Notes under the pieces: model-generated
Database searches by the model: none
What the model saw: only the letters and a program-made list of their open reading frames with translations
Told to the model about the DNA's origin: nothing
Source of the DNA: an uncultured Dysgonomonas sp.
GTDB lineage: Bacteria > Bacteroidota > Bacteroidia > Bacteroidales > Dysgonomonadaceae
Reading direction: 5' to 3'
Length of the DNA: 64,000 nucleotides
Assembly: GCA_937995835.1 (NCBI GenBank)
Contig: CALKIV010000044.1
Span: 1-64,000, forward strand
Program-made: the position numbers and the translations under genes
Part shown: one piece after another, positions 45,903-54,646 of the stretch
How positions within the stretch are numbered: the first letter of the stretch is position 1
Layout: every line of letters starts with the position of its first letter

Positions 45903-47006
45903 ATGAAAAGAAGAACAATTTTGCAGTTCACTCTGCTACTTCTTACAGTTTGGTTTATCTCATGTGAGAACAAAACCTCAACTGATGAAAAAGGACAATA
46001 TACAATTAACAAAGATACTATTCATGTTCTAAATGATAGTATTTTAGGCACTAAGATAAAAGTATCGGAGGTGCAGGTCTTGCCTTTTCATCGGGAGGTG
46101 ATAACGGCAGGAATGGTACAACCAATTCCTACTCAATTTGCCTATGTAGCTCCTCCTTTTTCGGGAAGGGTAGTGAAATCTTATATAAAGCTAGGCCAAA
46201 GGGTTAAGAAGAATACTCCCTTGTTTGAGATTAGTTCCACTGAGTTTATGTCCGTGCAAAAAGATTTTTTTCAAGCTCGCTCTGCCAAAGACTTGGCAGA
46301 AAAGGAACTTAAACGCAAAAATGGATTAGCCGAAATCACCTCAAAAAGAGAATTAGAAGAAGCACAAAACTCCTTTCAAATAGCAGAAAAAGAGTATGAG
46401 AATGCTGTGGCAGCCCTTAATGTGTTTCAAGTAGACATCAATGATGTGGTATTAGGAGCTCCATTGGTAGTCTATTCTCCTATCTCAGGCCAAGTCATTA
46501 CAAATAACATTGTAATAGGACAATATATTACTAATGAGTCTGATCCGATAGCCACAATTGCCGACCTTTCGCAAGTTTGGATCATGGCACAAGTAAAGGA
46601 AAAAGATATTCGATATATACACAAAGGTGACGAAATGGATATGCATATTGCTGCCTATCCCGATGCTGATATCAAGGGAACAGTATTCCACATTGGTGGG
46701 GCAGTAGATGAAGACACACGCTCTACTAAGGTATTGTCAATCTGCGATAACCAAGATGAACTCTTGAAAATTGGAATGTATACTACAATTCATTTTTTGG
46801 ATAAAGCATCAGAACAAATACATATTCCTGAAAAATCTCTTTTGCAAGGAGAAAAGGGTAGTTATGTTTTATTAGAAACCCAACCTAATACATACGTGCG
46901 CACTCCGGTAGAAGTGGAAGTGACCAAGAATGGGCAAGCCATCATCACCAAAGGGCTTAGCGCTGGACAACGAATCATTAGCGAAGGAGGATATTACCTA
47001 CAATAA
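45903..47006 (+). CDS. RND metal-efflux membrane fusion protein (CzcB/CusB type)
   Basis: This 367-residue periplasmic adaptor lipoprotein (lipobox LTVWFISC) belongs to the second efflux system. Adaptor motifs are VAPPFSGRVVKSYIKLGQRVKKNTPLFEI (lipoyl half, given as the characteristic start) and VYSPISGQVITNNIVIGQYI, with a coiled-coil hairpin between them (about 110-170) and a beta-barrel part after residue 200 (WIMAQVKEKDIRYIHKGD). Unlike the adaptor at 42425 it lacks HMBD, HMA and His-rich segments, so the two systems are not recent copies. It precedes the pump gene by 15 nt and follows the tandem-repeat promoter. Confidence 0.9.
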   Translation: MKRRTILQFTLLLLTVWFISCENKTSTDEKGQYTINKDTIHVLNDSILGTKIKVSEVQVLPFHREVITAGMVQPIPTQFAYVAPPFSGRVVKSYIKLGQRVKKNTPLFEISSTEFMSVQKDFFQARSAKDLAEKELKRKNGLAEITSKRELEEAQNSFQIAEKEYENAVAALNVFQVDINDVVLGAPLVVYSPISGQVITNNIVIGQYITNESDPIATIADLSQVWIMAQVKEKDIRYIHKGDEMDMHIAAYPDADIKGTVFHIGGAVDEDTRSTKVLSICDNQDELLKIGMYTTIHFLDKASEQIHIPEKSLLQGEKGSYVLLETQPNTYVRTPVEVEVTKNGQAIITKGLSAGQRIISEGGYYLQ

Positions 47007-47021
47007 ATAAAGGATAAGAAA

Positions 47022-50000
47022 ATGATGAACAAAGAATTTATGTTAGGAATCTTGCAAAGAAGATGGATTATGCTCTGCCTATTCGTCGTGCTTTGCCTTC
47101 TGGGATATTACTCTTGGAAACAACTTTCTATCGAAGCTTATCCTGATATTGCAGACGTTACCTCACAAGTGGTGACACAAATACCAGGGCTAGCCGCTGA
47201 GGAAGTAGAACAACAGATCACTATTCCTATTGAAAGAGCCTTGAATGGACTAGCAGGGATGCATGTAATGCGTAGTAAGAGTACTTTTGGTCTTTCTATG
47301 ATTACTATCGTTTTCGAGGATGGGGTGGAGGACTATTGGAGCCGCCAACGAGTACAAGAAAGATTAAATGAGTTAGAGCTTCCTTATGGAGCAATGCCTG
47401 GCCTAGACCCTTTAACTTCCCCAATTGGTGAGATTTATAGATATATCATCGAAAGTGATCAACATTCACTAAGAGAACTGACTGATCTACAAAATTGGGT
47501 AATTATACCTCGAATTAAAGAGGTATCGGGTGTAGCTGATGTGAGTAACTTTGGAGGAATTACTACACAATATCAAGTGGAAATTGATCCTCAAAAGTTA
47601 GAACAGTATAATCTGGCATTGAACGATGTCATAGAAGCCATTGAGAACAACAACTCTAATGTGGGTGGAAGCATCTTAAATCGTGGAGATTTAGGATATG
47701 TAGTTCGTGGAATTGGTCAGATTGCTGATTTAGATGACTTGGGGAAAATTGTGGTAAGTACAGAAAAAGGTATTCCCATCTTCTTAAATGATCTGGGAAA
47801 GTTGAAATATGGCAACTTAGAGAGAAAAGGTGTTCTAGGGTATAGCGATCGCACAAGAGAATATTCTGAAAGTATACAAGGAATTGTTCTACTCTTAAAA
47901 CATGAAAACCCATCCAAAGTGCTAGAAGGCATCAAAGAAGCTGTAGATGAGCTTAATAATGGAGAATTACCCCAAGGGGTGCATATCCACACCTATCTAG
48001 ATCGTACAGAGTTGGTAGACACCACCTTAAATACAGTTTCTAGAACTTTGCTAGAGGGTATGATTCTTGTGGTAGTCGTGCTGATCATCTTTTTGGGCAA
48101 CTGGCGAGGAGCATTATTGGTAGCTTTAACTATCCCAATTTCCTTGTTGATAGCTTTCATTTTGATGCACATCACAGATGTACCAGCTAACCTATTGTCT
48201 CTTGGAGCTATAGACTTCGGTATCATCGTCGATGGGGCGATTGTAATGATGGAAACTATTTTGAAAAAACGAGAAGACCATCCTCAAGATAATTTAGAGG
48301 AGAAAAATATAGCCAGACGTGTGTCGGAAGTTGCAAAACCTATTGCCTTTGCCACTATCATCATCATCACGGCTTACTTGCCTCTATTTGCTTTCGAACG
48401 TGTAGAGCGCAAGTTATTTACTCCTATGGCTTTCACCGTTAGTTACGCTTTGTTTGGAGCATTACTTGTCGCACTACTCTTGATTCCCGGAATTGGCTAT
48501 GCACTATATCGTAAGCCAAGAAAAATATATCATAACAAGTGGTTAGAGAAAATGACTGAAAAATATTCAGCCACAGTAGATAAGTTATTACTAAAACCGA
48601 AAAAGGTACTTTGTACATTAGGTGTCATCCTTTTGTTAGCTGTCGGCTTAACGATGCATGTAGGAAAGGATTTTTTACCAACACTAGATGAAGGATCTAT
48701 TTGGTTGCAAGTCAATCTTCCTCCCGGAATATCAGTAGAGAAGTCAAGAGAACTTTCAGACACTTTGCGTCAACATACCATGAAGTATCCTGAAGTGACC
48801 TATGTAGCTGTCCAAGCAGGACGCAACGATGATGGAACCGATCCATTCACTCCTTCCCATTTTGAGGTATCGGTGGGTATTAAGCCATATAGCGAATGGA
48901 CAAGCGGAAAAACTAAAAATGATTTGATTCACGAATTAGCAGAAGAATATAAAACTCTTCCGGGATTCCGTGTAGGCTTTAGCCAACCGATGATTGATGG
49001 AGTGATGGATAAGATAGCAGGAGCACATAGTGAGTTAGTTGTCAAGATATACGGAGATGATTTTAAAGAAACCAGACGAATAGCAGAAGATGTGTTAGAG
49101 ACTCTTGGAAACGTAAAAGGTGCTGTAGACCTAGATATCGATCAAGAACCACCATTACCACAGTTGCAGGTGCATATGGATAGAGATGCCATTGCTCGTT
49201 ATGGATTAAACGTGTCAGATGTTGGCAATCTGATTGAAGTGGCTATTGGAGGAAAAGCAATTTCTCAAATCTACCAAAATGACAGAGTCTATGACATCAC
49301 TTGCAAATACGAAGAAAGTTCAAGAGATACACCTGAGAAAATTTCAAATTTAATGCTGACATCTTCTACAGGGGCTAGAATACCGCTTTCGCAAGTAGCT
49401 GAAGTAAAGCTAAGTACAGGAGAAAGCACCATAACTAGAGAAATGAACAAACGAAACTTGACTGTAAAACTAAATTTACGTGGACAAGATCTAACCTCAT
49501 TTCTCAAAGAGGCACAATCGGCGATAGAAAATAATGTTGTTTACGATCATGATAAATATCACATCAAGTGGGGAGGACAATTTGAGAATCAACACAGAGC
49601 ATATTCTCGATTAGCTGTCATTATTCCTCTTGTGTTGCTCATCATGTTCATTCTATTATATATGGCATTTGGCAAATTCCGACAAGCCGGATTGGTACTT
49701 ACCATCGTTCCTTTGGCTCTCTTTGGTGGAATGTTGGCGTTGAATGTACGAGGTATGACGCTGAATGTGTCTTCAGCTGTTGGCTTTATAGCCTTGTTTG
49801 GAGTTGCTATTCAAAATGGAGTTATCATGATTTCTCATATCAATGGCTTGAGAAAAGAAAAGATGCCATTGTTTCAAGCAGTTTCAGATGGAGCTCGCCA
49901 TCGTTTCAGAGCAGTCTTAATGACAGCCACTGTTGCTATTTTAGGCTTGCTACCAGCATCCTTAGCTACAGGTATCGGTTCTGATGTGCAACGTCCATTA

Positions 50001-50123
50001 GCTACGGTAATTGTTTATGGATTGATGTTTTCTACTACCATAACTCTATTTGTTTTGCCTTCAATATATTATATGATCGAGAAAAAAGCTGAAACTAAAA
50101 ACGTATCAAATGATGAAAACTAA
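47022..50123 (+). CDS. CzcA-type RND heavy-metal efflux pump
   Basis: This 1033-residue inner-membrane proton/metal antiporter has the usual family length. TM4 reads LGAIDFGIIVDGAIVMMET, holding the two Asp and the Glu of the DFGxxVDGxxxxxE signature known from divalent-cation pumps such as CzcA and CnrA; this suggests Zn2+, Co2+, Cd2+ or Ni2+. TM1 and TM2-TM6 and the matching second half (VGFIALFGVAIQNGVIMISH near the end) are intact, and two porter loops lie between. Its stop overlaps the start of the outer-membrane channel gene by 14 nt, typical of translational coupling. Together with neighbours it forms a complete CBA pump. Confidence 0.93.
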   Translation: MMNKEFMLGILQRRWIMLCLFVVLCLLGYYSWKQLSIEAYPDIADVTSQVVTQIPGLAAEEVEQQITIPIERALNGLAGMHVMRSKSTFGLSMITIVFEDGVEDYWSRQRVQERLNELELPYGAMPGLDPLTSPIGEIYRYIIESDQHSLRELTDLQNWVIIPRIKEVSGVADVSNFGGITTQYQVEIDPQKLEQYNLALNDVIEAIENNNSNVGGSILNRGDLGYVVRGIGQIADLDDLGKIVVSTEKGIPIFLNDLGKLKYGNLERKGVLGYSDRTREYSESIQGIVLLLKHENPSKVLEGIKEAVDELNNGELPQGVHIHTYLDRTELVDTTLNTVSRTLLEGMILVVVVLIIFLGNWRGALLVALTIPISLLIAFILMHITDVPANLLSLGAIDFGIIVDGAIVMMETILKKREDHPQDNLEEKNIARRVSEVAKPIAFATIIIITAYLPLFAFERVERKLFTPMAFTVSYALFGALLVALLLIPGIGYALYRKPRKIYHNKWLEKMTEKYSATVDKLLLKPKKVLCTLGVILLLAVGLTMHVGKDFLPTLDEGSIWLQVNLPPGISVEKSRELSDTLRQHTMKYPEVTYVAVQAGRNDDGTDPFTPSHFEVSVGIKPYSEWTSGKTKNDLIHELAEEYKTLPGFRVGFSQPMIDGVMDKIAGAHSELVVKIYGDDFKETRRIAEDVLETLGNVKGAVDLDIDQEPPLPQLQVHMDRDAIARYGLNVSDVGNLIEVAIGGKAISQIYQNDRVYDITCKYEESSRDTPEKISNLMLTSSTGARIPLSQVAEVKLSTGESTITREMNKRNLTVKLNLRGQDLTSFLKEAQSAIENNVVYDHDKYHIKWGGQFENQHRAYSRLAVIIPLVLLIMFILLYMAFGKFRQAGLVLTIVPLALFGGMLALNVRGMTLNVSSAVGFIALFGVAIQNGVIMISHINGLRKEKMPLFQAVSDGARHRFRAVLMTATVAILGLLPASLATGIGSDVQRPLATVIVYGLMFSTTITLFVLPSIYYMIEKKAETKNVSNDEN

Positions 50124-51360
50124 AAATATAAAATACATCTTGTTTCTGTTGCTGACAATCACTTTATGCCCAATTTGTCAGGCACAGGAAACAAGGGATG
50201 CCACAGAATATACATTGTCTTTTCATGATTATTTGACAGCAGTAAGCAAGAATAACTTGAGCTATCTTTCTGAAAAATACGAGGTAGATATTGCAGAGGC
50301 AGAAGTCATTGCTCAAAAAGTATTGCCTGATCCAGAACTCTTATTTGAAGGTACAAATGATCAATATAAATTAGGATTAGGATATACACTGGAACTTGGA
50401 AATAAACGTGGAGCACGTGTCCGCCTAGCTAGAAGTCAGGCAGAACTGCAAAAGCTAGCTTTAGAGTATTATTTTCATGAATTAAGAGCTGAAGCAGCTA
50501 ACCTATTTATAGATGCCATGCAACAAAAAGAATTGCTGGATTTAAAGAAAAGTTCTTACGAATATATGCTGCAACTAAGCAGAACAGACAGCACTAGATT
50601 TGTATGGGGTGAGATAACAGAAATAGATGCACATCAAACACGGCTAGAGGCTTCCATTCTACTCAATGATGTATATGAACAAGAAGCTGTTTACAAATCG
50701 TCTTTAGCACTTTTGAACCAATCCATGGGGAAACGATCGGACACGCTACAAGTGCCACAAGGCAGTTGGGAAGTACATGAAAAAGATTATCTTCTCCCTC
50801 AATTGTTCGAGCTTGGACTAACCAATCGTATAGACCTTTATGCTGCACATAAGAATATAGAAGTAGCTATCAATCAGCAAAAACAAGTGCGAGCTGAGCG
50901 TAAGATCGATCTGGGATTAACGGCTGAATATGAACGAGATTGGCGAGGATTCTTACCTCCTTCAAAATCTTATGTGTTAGGAGTATCTATTCCTCTTAAA
51001 TTTTCAAATTTCAACAAAGGAAGTATCAAAGCAGCAGAATTTGGAGTAGAACAATCTAAAGTTCAGCAGCAGAATCTAGAACTGCAGATCCAATCTGAAA
51101 TTTCGCAAGCCTACTTTTCCTTTGATGCCACTAAGAAAAAGGTAAAACAATATCAGGGAGGACTACTCGAACAATCACAAAAGATACTAGATGCGATGGT
51201 CAAGAAATATAGAATAGGCGACACGAGTATTCTTGAAGTCCTTGTAGCACAGCGCACCTACATCGAAGTGCAAGAACAATATCTAGAAACTCGTAAAGAC
51301 TATGCATCGGCTTTGATCAATTTGCAAAAAACTTGTGGAATATGGGATATAGATCTCTAA
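50110..51360 (+). CDS. CzcC/TolC-like outer-membrane efflux channel
   Basis: This 416-residue outer-membrane factor is the third part of the divalent-cation pump. A signal peptide ends at about PICQAQ, and the two OEP coiled-coil repeats follow (SFHDYLTAVSKNNLSYL; EVDIAEAEVIAQKVLPDPEL; later DTSILEVLVAQRTYIEVQEQYLETRKDYASALINLQ, characteristic of the family). It lacks the Met-rich insert of the channel at 40933. Its start overlaps the pump stop by 14 nt, and the regulator gene follows after 34 nt, so all five genes appear to be one operon. Confidence 0.91.
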   Translation: MMKTKNIKYILFLLLTITLCPICQAQETRDATEYTLSFHDYLTAVSKNNLSYLSEKYEVDIAEAEVIAQKVLPDPELLFEGTNDQYKLGLGYTLELGNKRGARVRLARSQAELQKLALEYYFHELRAEAANLFIDAMQQKELLDLKKSSYEYMLQLSRTDSTRFVWGEITEIDAHQTRLEASILLNDVYEQEAVYKSSLALLNQSMGKRSDTLQVPQGSWEVHEKDYLLPQLFELGLTNRIDLYAAHKNIEVAINQQKQVRAERKIDLGLTAEYERDWRGFLPPSKSYVLGVSIPLKFSNFNKGSIKAAEFGVEQSKVQQQNLELQIQSEISQAYFSFDATKKKVKQYQGGLLEQSQKILDAMVKKYRIGDTSILEVLVAQRTYIEVQEQYLETRKDYASALINLQKTCGIWDIDL

Positions 51361-51394
51361 AAGATGTATCTTTAATCTTGATAGAAATGGAAAC

Positions 51395-52084
51395 ATGAAA
51401 AAAATACTTGTAATAGAAGACGAAAAAAGAATAGCAGAGCTTTTATACAAAGGTTTAGGTGAGTTCGATTTTGAGGTCACCTTAGCCTTTGATGGAGACA
51501 CTGCAAAGCGACTGATTCGTTCTAATATCTACGATTTAATTATAACAGATATTATTTTGCCACATCACAATGGCTTTGAGCTTACGCAATATTCAAAAGA
51601 TATGCATCCTGAGATCCCAATCATAATGTTAACGGCTTTAGGCACTACGGATGATAAATTAGATGGGTTTGATGCTGGTGCTGATGATTATCTTGTCAAG
51701 CCTTTCGACCTTAGGGAATTGAATGCACGCATCAATGTCTTGCTAAAGAGGAGCAAGGATAAGAAAGGGCAAGTGAGACAAAACGAGTTGCGATATGATG
51801 AACTGATTATGCAACTGGACACCAGAAAAGTAACTCGACTTGACTATGAAATAAAACTCACTCCGAAAGAATTTAATCTTTTAAAATATTTTTTAGAAAA
51901 CCCCGAACGAGTACTTTCACGTACGGAAATAGCTCAAAAAGTGTGGGATACACACTTCGATACTGGCACAAATTTCATCGATGTATATATAAACTATCTT
52001 CGAGGAAAAATAGACAAACGATTTGAAAAAAAATATATCCATACCAGTCCGGGTGTTGGCTTTATTCTTACCAAAGGCGAATGA
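51395..52084 (+). CDS. OmpR-family response regulator (CusR-like)
   Basis: This 229-residue two-component regulator has a receiver domain (1-118) with the phospho-acceptor Asp in LIITDIILPHHNG, the acidic pair near the N-terminus (IEDEKRI) and the Lys of DDYLVKPFD. The C-terminal winged-helix DNA-binding domain (about 130-226) has the OmpR signature LTPKEFNLLKYF and GVGFIL at the end. It overlaps the histidine-kinase gene by 4 nt (ATGA) and is 34 nt after the channel gene, so the pump operon encodes its own sensor. The four 11-bp repeats at the operon promoter are the expected target. Confidence 0.93.
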   Translation: MKKILVIEDEKRIAELLYKGLGEFDFEVTLAFDGDTAKRLIRSNIYDLIITDIILPHHNGFELTQYSKDMHPEIPIIMLTALGTTDDKLDGFDAGADDYLVKPFDLRELNARINVLLKRSKDKKGQVRQNELRYDELIMQLDTRKVTRLDYEIKLTPKEFNLLKYFLENPERVLSRTEIAQKVWDTHFDTGTNFIDVYINYLRGKIDKRFEKKYIHTSPGVGFILTKGE

Positions 52085-53442
52085 AAATAAAAACTAAAAT
52101 AGCACTTCGGTATTCCATCGTTACAGCCATATTAATGACTGTTTTTGCGCTTGTAATCTACTTTATGTCGGCACACGACAGAGAGGTAGAGTTCTATAAT
52201 GGTTTATATAAGGAAGGAGTTTCTAAAGCGAATCTCTTCTTCGAAGCAAAAACGACTCCTGATGTTTTGCATTCTATCTATAAAAACAACATTGAGTATA
52301 TTGACGAAGTGGAAGTAGCAATTTACACCACTGATTTTGAGCTTTTGTATCATGATGCCAAAGATATCGACTTATTAAAAGAAACTCCTGAACTGATTCA
52401 TCGAGTGGCAGATGGTAATACTGGTTTAAAATTCTACATAGATGAATATCAAGTTACAGCTTTTCCATTCTATCACCACTCGACCCAATATATTATCACT
52501 GCTGTCGCTTATGATGGTTATGGATACGTCAAGCAAAAGAGATTGATTGTAAATCTATTCTCCATCACTATTATTTCTATTTTAATTTCCTTCCTTTTAG
52601 GATATATTCTTGCAAAAAGGGCATTAAAACCAGTTGCTAGAATTTCCAATAAGATGAAAAATATCACAGGGTATAACCTCGATCTTAGATTGCTTGGGTA
52701 CAATCAGGTGGATGAATTTGGAGAGTTGGCAGCTTCGTTCAATAAAGCATTAGACATCATAGAGTCATCCTTTGAATCTCAAAAAATGTTTGTCAGCAAT
52801 GTGTCACATGAACTCCGCACCCCTTTATCAGCATTAGTGGGCGAGATTGATTATGCCTTACTAAAAGAGCGAAGTGTGGAAGAGTATATCGAAACATTGC
52901 AAAACTCTAAACATGACACTGTACGTTTGATCAAGTTGCTCAATGGTCTGCTAGATCTTGCTAAAGCGAGTTATGATGAGAGCAAAATATCAATGTCTCC
53001 CATTCGTGTAGATGAAATTTTGTTAGATGCTAGAGAATATGTTTTAAAAGCAAATCCAAATTATAAAGTTGACTTACAATTTAATTTGCTCACAGAAGAT
53101 GACGCAGACCTTACCATTGACGGCAATGAGTATCTTCTAAAAATAGCTTTTGTGAACTTAATAGAGAACAACTGCAAATTTTCTAACAATAAAACTTCTA
53201 CCGTAAATATTTATTCTAATGATAAATCGATACAAATAAAATTTTCAGACACTGGTATAGGTATCCCGGCTGATGACTTAGAGCAGATATTTACCCCATT
53301 TTACAGAGGTGCTAATAAGGATTTTACAGATGGTAATGGGATTGGTATTCCATTGGTAAATCGTGTAATAAAGATACACAAAGGGACTATAGATATTGTC
53401 TCAGCGGTCAACATCGGAACCACTTTTAGTGTTGAAATTTAA
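52081..53442 (+). CDS. Sensor histidine kinase (CusS-like)
   Basis: This 453-residue kinase has two membrane helices (about 10-30 and 156-178) around a periplasmic sensor loop. A HAMP linker follows (about 180-230), then HisKA with the phospho-acceptor His in SNVSHELRTPLSALV. The HATPase domain has N-box NLIENNCKF, G1 DTGIGIP, and G2 GNGIGIPLV. It is the expected partner of the regulator 4 nt upstream. The periplasmic loop has no conspicuous Cys or His cluster, so the metal-sensing mode is not evident. Its stop codon shares TTAA with the stop of the convergent LacI gene, leaving no room for a terminator. Confidence 0.92.
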   Translation: MKIKTKIALRYSIVTAILMTVFALVIYFMSAHDREVEFYNGLYKEGVSKANLFFEAKTTPDVLHSIYKNNIEYIDEVEVAIYTTDFELLYHDAKDIDLLKETPELIHRVADGNTGLKFYIDEYQVTAFPFYHHSTQYIITAVAYDGYGYVKQKRLIVNLFSITIISILISFLLGYILAKRALKPVARISNKMKNITGYNLDLRLLGYNQVDEFGELAASFNKALDIIESSFESQKMFVSNVSHELRTPLSALVGEIDYALLKERSVEEYIETLQNSKHDTVRLIKLLNGLLDLAKASYDESKISMSPIRVDEILLDAREYVLKANPNYKVDLQFNLLTEDDADLTIDGNEYLLKIAFVNLIENNCKFSNNKTSTVNIYSNDKSIQIKFSDTGIGIPADDLEQIFTPFYRGANKDFTDGNGIGIPLVNRVIKIHKGTIDIVSAVNIGTTFSVEI

Positions 53443-54440
53443 GTTGATTGTCTGATAACAATTTCTGCATCCAATGTGATAGTTTCAAACGGTTGTTCTG
53501 GCTCATTAATAATCTTTATTATTTGCTCTGCTGCTACTCTTCCCATTTCGTCGAAAGGTTGTTGAATTGCTGTCAATTGGGGAGTAACAATTGTACTCAA
53601 ATATGTTCCCGAGAAACCACATACAGCCACATCTTCAGGCACTTTTATCCCTTGCGACAACATATAATTAAGGGCTCCAATAGCTAAAGTTTCACCGAAA
53701 CTAAATATCGCATCGAAAGCTATATCTTTTGTTAAGAAATTCTTGATTAGCCGTTCACCCTCAGACCGTTCATTTTCCCCATCAAGTAACAATTCAGGAT
53801 CAAATGGAATTTTAAACTTGGTAAGAGAATCTTTGTAGGCACGCTTGCGCTCTTCCGTGTTCGGAATTCTTTGTGGGCCAGCAAGATGAAGGATACGTTT
53901 ACGCCCCGATCGGATGAGATGCTCCATCATAAACATAGACTTCACATAATCGTTGACAATAATCTTTGGGGCATAGAGCTTTGCAGGCACACGATCAAAA
54001 AAAACAATAGGAATACCCTTTTCTTGCATTCTGAAATACTCTTTAAGATTCTCTTCTCCATCACAGATGCTCATGATAATTCCATCAACACGATAATTTT
54101 CCATCAGCTTTAAGTTATATCTCTCAGCTTGAATATTTTCATGAGATTGTGTAATAATAACCTTAAAGCCATGCTCATTCAGCACTTTTTGAGCACTAAT
54201 GATAACATACATAAAAAAAGGAGTACTCATCTCCGGTACAATAATGCCAACAGTATTGCTATGCTGTTGACGCAGATTTGCCGCTATTTCATTTCGTTTA
54301 TACCCCATGAGTTTGGCAAGCGAAATCACCTTTTCTCGCGTTTCTTTACTCACATTTTTATCTCCTGACAATGCTCTTGATACTGTAGATTTTGACACAC
54401 CAAGTTCCTTGGCTATGTCTTTTATAGTGATGTATTTCAT
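53439..54440 (-). CDS. LacI-family transcription regulator of the polyol cluster
   Basis: This 333-residue repressor has the N-terminal helix-turn-helix (TIKDIAKELGVSKSTVSRALSGDKNVS) and hinge (KRNEIAANLRQ). The periplasmic-binding-protein-like effector domain follows (NTVGIIVPEMSTPFF; GIIMSICDG; DAIFSFGETLAIGAL; GFSGTYLSTIVTPQLTAIQQP). It is divergent from the dehydrogenase gene at 54647, with operator-like repeats in between, so it most likely controls both itself and the polyol operon, and its effector is probably a polyol, sugar or phosphorylated intermediate. Its stop overlaps the convergent kinase stop by sharing TTAA. The autoregulatory arrangement is inference from operator position. 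Confidence 0.92.
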   Translation of the reverse strand: MKYITIKDIAKELGVSKSTVSRALSGDKNVSKETREKVISLAKLMGYKRNEIAANLRQQHSNTVGIIVPEMSTPFFMYVIISAQKVLNEHGFKVIITQSHENIQAERYNLKLMENYRVDGIIMSICDGEENLKEYFRMQEKGIPIVFFDRVPAKLYAPKIIVNDYVKSMFMMEHLIRSGRKRILHLAGPQRIPNTEERKRAYKDSLTKFKIPFDPELLLDGENERSEGERLIKNFLTKDIAFDAIFSFGETLAIGALNYMLSQGIKVPEDVAVCGFSGTYLSTIVTPQLTAIQQPFDEMGRVAAEQIIKIINEPEQPFETITLDAEIVIRQST

Positions 54441-54462
54441 GGTTTATTGGGTTTCTCTAGCC

Positions 54463-54494
54463 TAAATGTAATGTCTTTTTTCTAAAGTGCCAAA
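54463..54494 (-). promoter_or_regulatory. Promoter of the LacI-family gene
   Basis: On the minus strand TTTG at 54491-54494 and TACATTTA at 54463-54470 are separated by 20 nt, a good -33/-7 arrangement with a final A in place of G. The start would be about 54457, some 17 nt before the ATG. The -33 box touches the first operator unit at 54493. Confidence 0.5.
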
Positions 54495-54549
54495 TTGGGA
54501 ACGGTTGCGGGAACGGTTTCATAAATTGGGAACGATTGCGGGAACGATT
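54493..54549 (+). promoter_or_regulatory. Tandem LacI-type operator: two 31-bp-spaced units
   Basis: Four copies of GGGAACGRTT lie at 54497-54506, 54509-54518, 54528-54537 and 54540-54549. They form two pairs of 12-bp internal spacing, with the pairs 31 bp apart and separated by a nearly identical AAATT lead-in. AACGRTT is near-palindromic, with AAC and GTT arms in the first pair. They sit between the divergent LacI gene and the dehydrogenase operon, with the first unit next to the LacI -33 box. Three helical turns between units fit cooperative binding of two repressor dimers. Direct evidence of binding is lacking. Confidence 0.65.
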
Positions 54550-54646
54550 GAAATGAGTAAATATACCAACAGCCCTATTTTTAACTTTCTAATCTCCTTA
54601 ATTTAGTGAAACCAATACATTTACTAACCTTATAAAGAAAAATATC

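Noticed and set aside
54616..54623. TACATTTA as -7 box of the polyol operon
   Set aside because: The last base differs from the consensus and no -33 element is found at a proper distance, so the operon promoter is left unassigned.
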